The notes under the pieces: model-generated
Seen by the model: the letters and a program-made list of their open reading frames with translations, nothing else
What the model was told of the DNA's origin: nothing
Databases searched by the model: none
NCBI GenBank assembly: GCA_964392085.1
Contig: CAYMOV010000056.1
Location: forward strand, 1-16,266
DNA: 16,266 bases
Source of the DNA: CAYMOV01 sp964392085
GTDB taxonomy: Bacteria > Oederibacteriota > Muellerivitia > Muellerivitales > Muellerivitaceae
Direction of reading: 5' to 3'
In this document: positions 6,975-13,690 of the stretch, one piece after another
How positions within the stretch are numbered: position 1 is the first letter of the stretch
Layout of the letters: the number at the start of each line of letters is the position of its first letter
Position numbers and translations under genes: made by a program

Positions 6975-7124
6975 TCACCACAGAGTCACAAAATCACAGC
7001 CTTCGGGTTGGGAGCGGTTGAAACTCGAACCCAACTTTGTGCCCCAACTTTCCTGCTCGTCTCGTGGACATTCCTTGATGGTTTAAGATTGGCTTAACTT
7101 TGTGTCCCTGCGTCCCAGTGGTGA
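6975..7124. repeat. Element B: inverted pair of CAC-rich 8-mer arrays
   Basis: The left arm reads TCACCACAGAGT, CACAAAAT, CACAGC (6975-7000). The right arm, read on the minus strand from 7124, is TCACCACTGGGA, CGCAGGGA, CACAAAGTT (to 7096). TCACCAC is perfectly inverted at both ends (6975-6981 and 7118-7124), and the units repeat every 8 bases after the first. A second, more degenerate right arm beginning AACTTTGTGCCCC lies at 7033-7067, matching 12 of 13 bases of the 7096-7108 copy. The element fills the 226-base gap between the adaptor and the channel gene; I see no ORF or terminator in the rest of the gap. Confidence 0.7.
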
Positions 7125-7164
7125 ATCAATGTGTTTGAGCCGTTGTCCCGTGGTGGAGGTGGGT

Positions 7165-8571
7165 TCAGTCCGACGTCAGCGACGACAGGACGGCGGCCTG
7201 CAGCAACACCTGGACGGCGGTCCGGGCCGACTGCACCTGGGCCTGGAGGGCCTTCAGGTCCGCCGAATCCGCCTCCAGGTAGCTCGACCGGCCCGATTTG
7301 TAGGACTCCCTCACGAGTTTCGCGAGCTCAGCGGCCTGTTGGGAAGCCTGGCGGTCCAGGTCCGCCTCGGCCTTCAGGGCCTGGAAATCGCCTGAGGCCT
7401 TGGCCACGTCCCGGCGCCAATCCTCCTGGGCCTGGTCCCGGCGGGCCTCGGCGGCCCGCGCCTGGTCCTTGGCGGCGTCGGATTGCCGTTTGGCGCGGCC
7501 CCAATCGAAGAGGGGCATGGAAGCGGAGACGCCCACGACGTTCTGCTGGATGGATTCGGGCAGGATCTGGTCCGGGTAGTCATAGGAGGACCGTGCGGTC
7601 ACCTGGACCTTCGGGAGTAGGCCGGCCTTGGCGCTCTTTTCCATCTGGTGCGCGGCCTTGGCCTGGGCGTCCCACTGGCGGACCAGGGGTTGGGACTCGG
7701 CGTCGATCTTGCCGGGCCAAGTGCCCAGGGCCGTGAGGATGGCGTCCACCGGTTCGACCTCCACCACGAGGCTCGCCGGCTCGATCCCCGTGGGGGGATG
7801 CGCGGCGGTATCGGAATCCAGCGCCAGCGAAGGGTCCCCGACGGCGGCCGTGCCGGTCAAGGCGGAAAGGTCCCGGATCGCGTTGGCCAAGGAGGCGCGG
7901 GCCTCGCGCAAGGTCCGGCGCCGGTCCAGGGTCTCCTGCCTGGAGGAGGCCAGGTCGATCCGCCCGGAGGTCCCGGCCTTGACCTTGGCCTCGACATCTC
8001 GCAATTGGTCCTGGGCCAGGGACAGGCTGTCGGCCACGAGGTGGACCTGCTCGCAGGCCAAGCGGATCTGGAGGTAGGCGGCGCGGACGGCCAGTTTCAC
8101 CTGCCGTTGGGTCATGCGGGTCGCCTCGGAACGGGCGGCTGCGGTGGCCTGGGCGGATTTCCAGGCGCCGCGCAGGGCGCCCCAATCCCAGACGGTCCAG
8201 GAGAAGTTGACGCCGGCCGACCAATTATTGTGGGACCCGAACTCGATGGGGGGCTTCCCAGGGAGTAGGGCCACCGAGGGGACCTTATCCATGTACTTGG
8301 CCGAGCCGTCGACGGACAGGAGCGGCAGGAGGACCGATTCCTGGGAATCGGCCTGGCGGCCGGCCGACAGCTCATCGAACCGGGCGGCTTTCAGGTTCGG
8401 CGAGTGGGCCAAGGCCGCGGCCTCCGAGGCCTTCAAGTCGAGCTTCAGGCGACCCGGCATGGCTGTAACGCCGGGGTCCGCCAAGTCTGCGCCCGGTAAA
8501 CCGGACGGGTCCGCCCAAGCCCCGGCGGGGGAGAGGAGCGCGAGGACCAGGAGGGAATGGAGTGGCTTCAT
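7165..8571 (-). CDS. TolC-family outer-membrane efflux protein
   Basis: A 468-residue outer-membrane channel. Residues 1-20 form a signal peptide (LLVLALLSPAGAWA, predicted cut before Asp21). The mature protein shows the two OEP repeats of the family: each has a helical, Ala/Gln-rich hairpin and a beta strand. Repeat 1 contains GVNFSWTVWDWGALRGAWKSAQ; repeat 2 contains GVSASMPLFDWGRAKRQSDAAK, the classic 'P-L-F-D/N-G-G/R' strand exit. Length is normal for TolC relatives. The ATG at 8571 was chosen because the signal peptide starts there, AAAGGA lies upstream, and it overlaps the TetR stop by 4 bases; the longer frame to 8805 is a shadow inside tetR. A dedicated channel gene in the same operon is a difference from the E. 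coli ybh cluster, which relies on the unlinked tolC. Confidence 0.93.
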   Translation of the reverse strand: MKPLHSLLVLALLSPAGAWADPSGLPGADLADPGVTAMPGRLKLDLKASEAAALAHSPNLKAARFDELSAGRQADSQESVLLPLLSVDGSAKYMDKVPSVALLPGKPPIEFGSHNNWSAGVNFSWTVWDWGALRGAWKSAQATAAARSEATRMTQRQVKLAVRAAYLQIRLACEQVHLVADSLSLAQDQLRDVEAKVKAGTSGRIDLASSRQETLDRRRTLREARASLANAIRDLSALTGTAAVGDPSLALDSDTAAHPPTGIEPASLVVEVEPVDAILTALGTWPGKIDAESQPLVRQWDAQAKAAHQMEKSAKAGLLPKVQVTARSSYDYPDQILPESIQQNVVGVSASMPLFDWGRAKRQSDAAKDQARAAEARRDQAQEDWRRDVAKASGDFQALKAEADLDRQASQQAAELAKLVRESYKSGRSSYLEADSADLKALQAQVQSARTAVQVLLQAAVLSSLTSD

Positions 8572-9215
8572 GCGATCGTCCTTTCTGGGGCGCCCAAGCC
8601 CTTCAACACGATGTCGACGCGCTGGGCGATGGCGTCGTCCGACAGGAGGACCCCCTGGAAGGCCTTGAGGGCCATCCCGAAGACGGTCTTGGCCTCGACA
8701 TGTTCCAGGATCCCGAACATCAGGTTCGGCCCGAACAGGGACCCCATCAGGAGGGGCATGACGGTATGCAGGGGCCGTTTGTCCAAGGCCCCCTCGTCCT
8801 GGCATTGGCGGATCAACCGTAGGATGACCGTGCCGTGCCGGGGGAAGTTGACCTTCACGAAACGGATCACCGCCTGGTTGCTCTGCAGGGCGTCGTGGAT
8901 CATGGCCAGGATCATCCGGCGGTTGTCCCGGTTGAACTGTCCCAGATTATTAAGGGCCCGCCGGAGCCTTTCCAAGGGGGGGGCGTCGCTTCCGGACTCC
9001 AGGCTGAAGCCCTGGAAGAACTTCTCGTAGAAGTCCTGGAGGACCCTTCGGGTGAACTCGTCCTTGGTCTTGAAATGGTAATGGAACATCCCCAGGTTGA
9101 CCTTGGCCTTGGCGGTCACCTGTCGGACCTTGAGCCCGGAAAAGCCGTTCTCGTCCAAAAGGGTCCGGGCCGCCTCGATCAGCTTTTGGTCGCTTTGGCT
9201 GGGTTTGCGGGTCAT
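8568..9215 (-). CDS. TetR/AcrR-family transcriptional regulator
   Basis: A 215-residue regulator, first gene of the exporter operon. The N-terminal DNA-binding domain (about 8-55) has the standard helices KLIEAARTLLDENGF, LKVRQVTAKAKV and NLGMFHYHFKTKDEF; the turn before MFHYHF is the recognition region. The remaining roughly 155 residues form the variable ligand-binding and dimerisation domain, with no close family I recognise. It is the positional counterpart of E. coli CecR, the TetR-type regulator of ybhGFSR. ATG at 9215 is preceded by GGGAGG at 7-8 bases. A perfect 32-bp dyad just upstream overlaps its -10, so the likely mode is autorepression relieved by an effector, with the whole exporter operon controlled from here. 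The effector is unknown. Confidence 0.93.
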   Translation of the reverse strand: MTRKPSQSDQKLIEAARTLLDENGFSGLKVRQVTAKAKVNLGMFHYHFKTKDEFTRRVLQDFYEKFFQGFSLESGSDAPPLERLRRALNNLGQFNRDNRRMILAMIHDALQSNQAVIRFVKVNFPRHGTVILRLIRQCQDEGALDKRPLHTVMPLLMGSLFGPNLMFGILEHVEAKTVFGMALKAFQGVLLSDDAIAQRVDIVLKGLGAPERTIA

Positions 9216-9237
9216 CGGTCACCCTCCCGGGGTGTTG

Positions 9238-9269
9238 TTAGACGGGCGTATAGTTATACATTTGTCTAA
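9238..9269. promoter_or_regulatory. Predicted TetR operator, perfect 32-bp dyad
   Basis: The site reads TTAGAC, 4 bases, GTATA, GT, TATAC, 4 bases, GTCTAA: both pairs of half-sites are perfectly inverted around the same centre (9253/9254). It lies 23 bases before the tetR start, covers the predicted -10 and transcription start of that gene, and is the only strong dyad in the intergenic region. Two concentric half-site pairs could hold one or two dimers, as for QacR-type regulators. Binding by the adjacent regulator is inferred from position. Confidence 0.8.
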
Positions 9270-9279
9270 TGAAAGTCAA
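9253..9279 (-). promoter_or_regulatory. Predicted promoter of the tetR-exporter operon
   Basis: On the minus strand TTGACT (9274-9279, 5 of 6 to consensus) and TATAAC (9253-9258, 5 of 6) are separated by 15 bases, slightly shorter than ideal. The -10 is embedded in the dyad operator, which fits repression by occlusion. Leader length to the ATG would be about 30 bases. Confidence 0.6.
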
Positions 9280-9301
9280 GCCCTGGGACTTAAAGGCCCC
9301 A

Positions 9302-9330
9302 ATGACGGGGTTATTTCCCTCGTTTATGAT
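9302..9330 (+). promoter_or_regulatory. Possible promoter of the divergent DUF2723 gene
   Basis: ATGACG (9302-9307) and TATGAT (9325-9330, 5 of 6 to consensus) are separated by 17 bases. If used, the transcript would begin near 9337 and support the start codon at 9371 rather than 9269. The -35 is weak, so this is tentative. Confidence 0.3.
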
Positions 9331-9370
9331 AGGGGTCGAAAACATACCCTTGGAACCCGGCCCGAACATC

Positions 9371-11497
9371 ATGGAAGCCCCCCAACCTTCAAGCCCCTCC
9401 TCCCTGGAACCGCCCGACGCCATGGCCATTCCCTGGGATTGGAAGAGGATGGCGCCGACCCTTTTCGGCCTCGGCCTCTTCGGGTTCCTCCTCATCGCGT
9501 TGAACCCCAGCTTCTTCCTGGATGACAGTCCCGAGACCGTGACGGCGGCATGGCTGCTCGGGATCCCCCATCCCCCGGGTTATCCCCTCCACACCCTCTT
9601 GGGCCGCCTCGCCACCCTGCTTCCCCTGGGGCAACCCTGTTTCCGGGTGAATCTCCTGTCCGCCCTCCTCGCCGTACTCGTCTCGATCCTCCTGTCGCGC
9701 CTGCTGGCCCGGCGGTTCGGCCTGGGCAAGGGCTTCGCCTTCCTGTTCGGGTTCCTGTGGATCCTCGGCACGACGTCCTACCCAGCCGCGCTCGGGGCCA
9801 AGGGAGGCGTTTACCAACTGACCTCGCTCCTCCTCCTGTTGATCGTCTCCTCGCTGCTCTCGGGGCGCCTGCTCTTGGCCGCTTTCTTCTGGGGCGTCTC
9901 CCTCAGCAACCACTGGATGAGCATGGCGGTCCTGACCCCGGGATTCCTGGTCTTGGCGTTCGCCTCGGAGAAACGCGAGGAACTCAACTACCGTTTCCTT
10001 TGGCAGGCCCTCTCGGTGGCGCTCATGGGGATTTCGGTTCATCTCGCGCTCCCGTTCCGGGCCCTGGCGGACCCGGCCGTGAACTGGGGGGAACCCAAGA
10101 CCCTCGGCAACCTCCTCTTCAACCTGTCCCGCGCGCAATACCGTGGGGCCGAGGCCACCGGGGGGATCCGGGACTGGCTGGTCCAGGGCTGGTATTTCCT
10201 GAAGACCTCGATCCTGGAATGGCCCGGCCTGTGGTTCCTCGCGGCGGCCGGGTTCTGGACCTTGCGGAAAGAACGGCGCGCGGCGATTTGGGGCCTGGCG
10301 GCGTTGTGGCTCGGGATGGGGTTCTCACTCTCGGTCTACCTCCACTTGACCGACGACCGGCTTTACCTGATCGACGCCTATTCGATGCCGGTCCACCTCG
10401 TCACGCTGCTGCTGGCGGGCGCCTGGCTGTCCAAGGTCCTGGCGGACCGGGCCCGGCCGGAGCGGTCCAGGGCCTTCCTGGCTTTTCTCCTCGTCCTTTC
10501 CCTTGTCTTGGCCGGTGACCGCTATCGGACACTCCGTCAGACGGACTACACCTACGATTTCGACTATACCCAAAACGCCATGCGGGCCGCGCCCCGGGGC
10601 GCCCTGCTTTATTGCCGGGGTGACGGCTTGGTGTTTCCCGGTTGGTACCTCCAATATGTCCTCCACCAACGGTTGGACCTGGCGATGGTGGGCGTGGACG
10701 GGCTCCCGATGGAATGGGTCCGCCGCCACCTGATGCGGGAGCACCCGGGCCTGAAGGTGCCCATGCCCACCTGGAAGTTGGGACTCGAGTCGATCCCCCA
10801 GCTGGAGCGGGCCATCGCGGTCAACAACCCGGACCGACCGCTTTACCTTTCCTACAACAAGGTCACGGACGCCTCCTTCCCCGACGCCCAGGTCTTTCCC
10901 TACGGCGTGGACAGCGAGGCGTTGATCCCCCCCGCGGTCGGTCGGTTCGACTCCGACCGCGCCGATGGCCTCTGGGCCACCCTGCGGCTTAGGAACTTCG
11001 ACGCCGGGCCGATCGACTCGAGGACCCGCGCCAACCTGCTGAAGGATTACGCCATCAACCGCAACAGCCTGGGGGTCTATTGGGAGGAGCAGGCGGACCG
11101 CATGAAGACCGGCATCCCCGGGCAGAAGCCCGCCGAAGGGGAGGACTTTGACCGGGTCTACGGCAAGTGCCTGGCGAATTACCAATGGGCCGAGGCCTTC
11201 TTCCCGACGGACTACGAGTTCTCCTTCAACATCGGCAACGCGTACTACAACCTGAACCGCAAGCCCGAGGCCATCAATTGGTACCGTCGCTGCACCGACC
11301 TGAAGCCCGATTTCACCGACGGCTACTACAATTGGGCCGTGGCCGCGTTCCAGTCGACGGACTTTTACGAGGCGGCCCGGCTCTTCAACAAGGTCCTGGA
11401 ACTGGACCCGAAACGGCAGGGGGCCTTGGAGGGGATGAAATACCTGAAGGCCATCAAGGTGGTCCCCGACGCGCCCGAAGGAACCCCGACTCCCTGA
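9371..11497 (+). CDS. DUF2723 (TMEM260-like) GT-C glycosyltransferase with C-terminal TPRs
   Basis: A 708-residue polytopic membrane protein. After a short cytoplasmic lead, TM1 begins near residue 27; the first periplasmic loop carries DDSPE (51-55) and IPHPPGYPLHTLLGRLATLLP (from 65), the signature of the DUF2723 family. About ten further hydrophobic segments run to roughly residue 380, followed by a soluble domain and two TPRs at about 618-683 (YYNLNRKPEAINWYRRC and AFQSTDFYEAARLFNKVLELDP). The human relative TMEM260 is a protein O-mannosyltransferase, so transfer of a lipid-linked sugar on the periplasmic side is the likely role; acceptor and sugar are unknown. The frame is open from 9269, but codons before 9371 are AT-rich at third positions (tta, ttt, ata) unlike the rest, and 9269 abuts the operator, so 9371 is preferred; 9422 is a further option. 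It is divergent from tetR. Confidence 0.88.
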   Translation: MEAPQPSSPSSLEPPDAMAIPWDWKRMAPTLFGLGLFGFLLIALNPSFFLDDSPETVTAAWLLGIPHPPGYPLHTLLGRLATLLPLGQPCFRVNLLSALLAVLVSILLSRLLARRFGLGKGFAFLFGFLWILGTTSYPAALGAKGGVYQLTSLLLLLIVSSLLSGRLLLAAFFWGVSLSNHWMSMAVLTPGFLVLAFASEKREELNYRFLWQALSVALMGISVHLALPFRALADPAVNWGEPKTLGNLLFNLSRAQYRGAEATGGIRDWLVQGWYFLKTSILEWPGLWFLAAAGFWTLRKERRAAIWGLAALWLGMGFSLSVYLHLTDDRLYLIDAYSMPVHLVTLLLAGAWLSKVLADRARPERSRAFLAFLLVLSLVLAGDRYRTLRQTDYTYDFDYTQNAMRAAPRGALLYCRGDGLVFPGWYLQYVLHQRLDLAMVGVDGLPMEWVRRHLMREHPGLKVPMPTWKLGLESIPQLERAIAVNNPDRPLYLSYNKVTDASFPDAQVFPYGVDSEALIPPAVGRFDSDRADGLWATLRLRNFDAGPIDSRTRANLLKDYAINRNSLGVYWEEQADRMKTGIPGQKPAEGEDFDRVYGKCLANYQWAEAFFPTDYEFSFNIGNAYYNLNRKPEAINWYRRCTDLKPDFTDGYYNWAVAAFQSTDFYEAARLFNKVLELDPKRQGALEGMKYLKAIKVVPDAPEGTPTP

Positions 11498-11519
11498 GGG
11501 GAGAAGACAAAAAAGCTGA

Positions 11520-11698
11520 TCCACCACAGGGGCACAAAGGAATTCCCGATAAGGCAACCGGGGGAATATTGGGAATAGGGGCCACCCGTCAATTACGGCC
11601 ATCGGCAACTAGTCGTAATTGACTTGTTGAGGAAAGCTTGGGAAGACATTGGAATTGATGTGGTTGAAAACTCTGTGTCCCTGCGACTACTTGGTGAA
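11520..11698. repeat. Element C: inverted pair of CAC-rich arrays
   Basis: The left arm is TCCACCACAGGGG plus CACAAAGG (11520-11540). The right arm, read on the minus strand from 11698, is TTCACCAAGTAGT, CGCAGGGA, CACAGAGTT. Its 17-base core AACTCTGTGTCCCTGCG (11669-11685) matches 16 of 17 bases of the element B right arm at 7096-7112, which shows that the elements are related and dispersed. The element fills most of the 233-base gap between the DUF2723 gene and the glycosidase-like gene, and contains the palindrome at 11588-11623. Confidence 0.7.
11588..11623. repeat. Perfect 10-bp inverted repeat inside element C
   Basis: GTCAATTACG (11588-11597) is repeated in inverted orientation as CGTAATTGAC (11614-11623) around a 16-base loop. 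It lies between the two CAC-rich arms, nearly at their centre. No T-run follows on either strand, so it is not an obvious intrinsic terminator, though it lies 90 bases after the DUF2723 stop. It could be an operator, an RNA stem or part of the repeat element. Confidence 0.6.
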
Positions 11699-11730
11699 AT
11701 GGATTGGGGCTTTAACCTGGAGGTGTGGCC

Positions 11731-13611
11731 ATGCCGTACCAACCCACCGGCAACGAATACGTGTCCCTGCCGACACTCCGGAGCGAGGACGCGGGGATCG
11801 AGTCCCTCAACGTCCTGCACATGGGGCTCAACGGCCTGGTGTCCTTCGCGGGGATGGGCGAGCCCTTCCTGAAGCCGGTCCTGCAGATCGATCGCCGGGA
11901 GATATCCCTCGAAGGGCGGCTCAACTGGCGTCGCCTGGCGGATTGGGTGCCTGAATTCCACCTGGAGGGCGACGGGTTCCTCCTGACGGGGGCCTGGGTC
12001 TGCCCGCCGGGCGACCGGGGATTCTTCCTCCGCCTCAAGCTCGAAAACCAGGGCCCGTCGAACCTGGACGCGGACCTCGGGTTCCGGGCTTCCTGGGCCG
12101 AGTGCCTCCATACGATCAACGTGACCAAGCGGCTCGAGGCGGGGCGGTTCCTGATCCTGGAATCCTGGGACCATATGCCGGTTCTGGAGCTGCGGGGCCC
12201 CGCGCCCCTGGCCTCGCTCGGCTTCTACCCGGCGGATTCGCGGACTTCCTTCACCTTTAAGATCGCCGGGGAACCGCTTTTCGCCCCCAAGAAAATCCAT
12301 CGACGGGGTTTCCCGGCCTCGGGCACCGGTGAGGTGTTCGTGAGCGGTAAGGTCGGCCGCGACCTGGCGCCGGGGGAGGTTTGGGAGACGGCTTTTTATT
12401 TCGGCCTGGGACCCGACGAGATCGGGGCCCTGACTCCGGCCCGGGAACTCCAGCGCGAGGGGGCGGCGGCCATCGAGAAACGAACGGCCCATTGGCTGGC
12501 GGACCGCCGACGTGTCCTGCCCGACCCGGTCCTCACCCATGTCATGAACCTCAACGCCTTCTTCAATTATTTCTTCGCCACGGGCCTGACCCTCGACACC
12601 GGGGAGACCGTGGCCCTGACGTCCCGCAGTCCGCGCTATTACGTCAGCGGCGCCTACTGGGACCGGGACAGCCTGCTTTGGTCGTTCCCTTCGCTCCTCG
12701 CGCTGGACCCGCCCTGGGCCCGGCGGATCCTGGAATACGCCTTCACGCGGCAAGCCCGCAATTTCGGGGTCCACAGCCGGTGCCTGAACGGCAATATGCT
12801 GGAGCCCGGGTTCGAGCTGGACGGGTTCTGCGCGCCCATCCTGGCCCTGGCCCGTTACGTCGGCGCGACGGGGGACAAGTCGTTCCTGAAGCGGGCCGAG
12901 GCGCTGGAACACCTCAGGGGTTTCCCGGCGCGCCTCGCCGCGAAGAAACACCCGAAAGTGGACCTCTACGAGACCCAACTGCTTCCCTCGGATGATCCTT
13001 GGCCCCAGCGCTACGTGACCTACGACAACGTCCTGGTTTGGAAGGCCCTGGTGGACTTGGCGGGGCTCCTGAAAGCGGTGGGGAAACCGGGCGAGGCCCG
13101 TCCCTGCCTGAAGAAGTCGGCGGCGGTCAAGAAGGCGATCCTTCAACATTGCGTCGTCAAAGGGAAGGGCGGAAAGCAATTTGCCTGGTCGGTGGACCTG
13201 GAGGGGAACCACCTGCTCTATGACGAGCCGCCGGGAAGCCTCATGCTCCTTCCTTATTACGGTTTCTGCTCCGCGAAGGACCCGGTTTGGAAGGCTACGA
13301 CCGCCTGGATCCATTCTTCCGAATACCCCTACTCTTTCCAGGGCAAGCCGTTCGAGGAAGTGGGTTGCTCCCACGCGCCGCACCCTTGGGTCCTGGCGGC
13401 GGTGAACAGCCTCTTGGCGGGGGATCAGGTGAAGGCCGGAGGCTTCTTCCGTCGGGCCCGGATGGACGCCGGGGTGGCCTGCGAGTCGGTGGACGAGGAG
13501 ACGGGAGGATGCGCGACGGGCGAGGCCTTCGCGACCTGCGCCGGGTTCGTGGCCCACGGGCTCTGGACGGCGTTTGGGAAGCCCGGGGTGCCGTCGATTG
13601 CCAAGCTTTGA
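11731..13611 (+). CDS. Six-hairpin glycosidase-like protein, family unassigned
   Basis: A 626-residue protein with no signal peptide, so probably cytoplasmic. Residues 1 to about 270 look all-beta (a sandwich domain with repeated hydrophobic strands); from about 280 the helical pattern suits an (alpha/alpha)6 barrel. Landmark motifs are YYVSGAYWDRDSLLWSFP (Asp311/Asp313), FELDGFCAPILAL (361-373), and CESVDEETGGCATGEAFAT (Glu585 region). WDRDS early in the barrel and an E...TG...G block near the end resemble the acid and base regions of GH15, GH63 and GH125-type glycosidases, but I cannot assign a family. The likely role is hydrolysis or remodelling of a glucan or mannan-like oligosaccharide. 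The ATG at 11731 is set by GGAGGT six bases upstream; an in-frame GTG at 11725 abuts that site and is unlikely. It follows a sugar-transferase gene on the same strand, but element C intervenes. Confidence 0.75.
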   Translation: MPYQPTGNEYVSLPTLRSEDAGIESLNVLHMGLNGLVSFAGMGEPFLKPVLQIDRREISLEGRLNWRRLADWVPEFHLEGDGFLLTGAWVCPPGDRGFFLRLKLENQGPSNLDADLGFRASWAECLHTINVTKRLEAGRFLILESWDHMPVLELRGPAPLASLGFYPADSRTSFTFKIAGEPLFAPKKIHRRGFPASGTGEVFVSGKVGRDLAPGEVWETAFYFGLGPDEIGALTPARELQREGAAAIEKRTAHWLADRRRVLPDPVLTHVMNLNAFFNYFFATGLTLDTGETVALTSRSPRYYVSGAYWDRDSLLWSFPSLLALDPPWARRILEYAFTRQARNFGVHSRCLNGNMLEPGFELDGFCAPILALARYVGATGDKSFLKRAEALEHLRGFPARLAAKKHPKVDLYETQLLPSDDPWPQRYVTYDNVLVWKALVDLAGLLKAVGKPGEARPCLKKSAAVKKAILQHCVVKGKGGKQFAWSVDLEGNHLLYDEPPGSLMLLPYYGFCSAKDPVWKATTAWIHSSEYPYSFQGKPFEEVGCSHAPHPWVLAAVNSLLAGDQVKAGGFFRRARMDAGVACESVDEETGGCATGEAFATCAGFVAHGLWTAFGKPGVPSIAKL

Positions 13612-13690
13612 AGCGCTTTTCAGGCGTCCGGGCCTCGGTTAAACTCATCTGGAACAAATCCGTCCAACACTTTGAAACCCCAGGAGACCC

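Noticed and set aside
7142..7156. A further CAC-family arm (GTTGTCCCGTGGTGG) beside element B
   Set aside because: It matches only about one unit and lies next to the channel gene's stop; too short to separate from chance.
11624..11872. A small plus-strand ORF starting in the gap before the glycosidase-like gene
   Set aside because: It has no ribosome site, runs through the repeat arm into another frame of the downstream gene and has no recognisable content.
11593..13557. A 654-codon open frame on the minus strand, and similar long antisense frames at 10325-11608, 13295-14914, 2403-3263 and 3019-4137
   Set aside because: Each lies opposite a clearly recognisable gene, has low-complexity Gly/Arg/His/Gln-rich translation and no domain; they are by-products of high GC at third codon positions.
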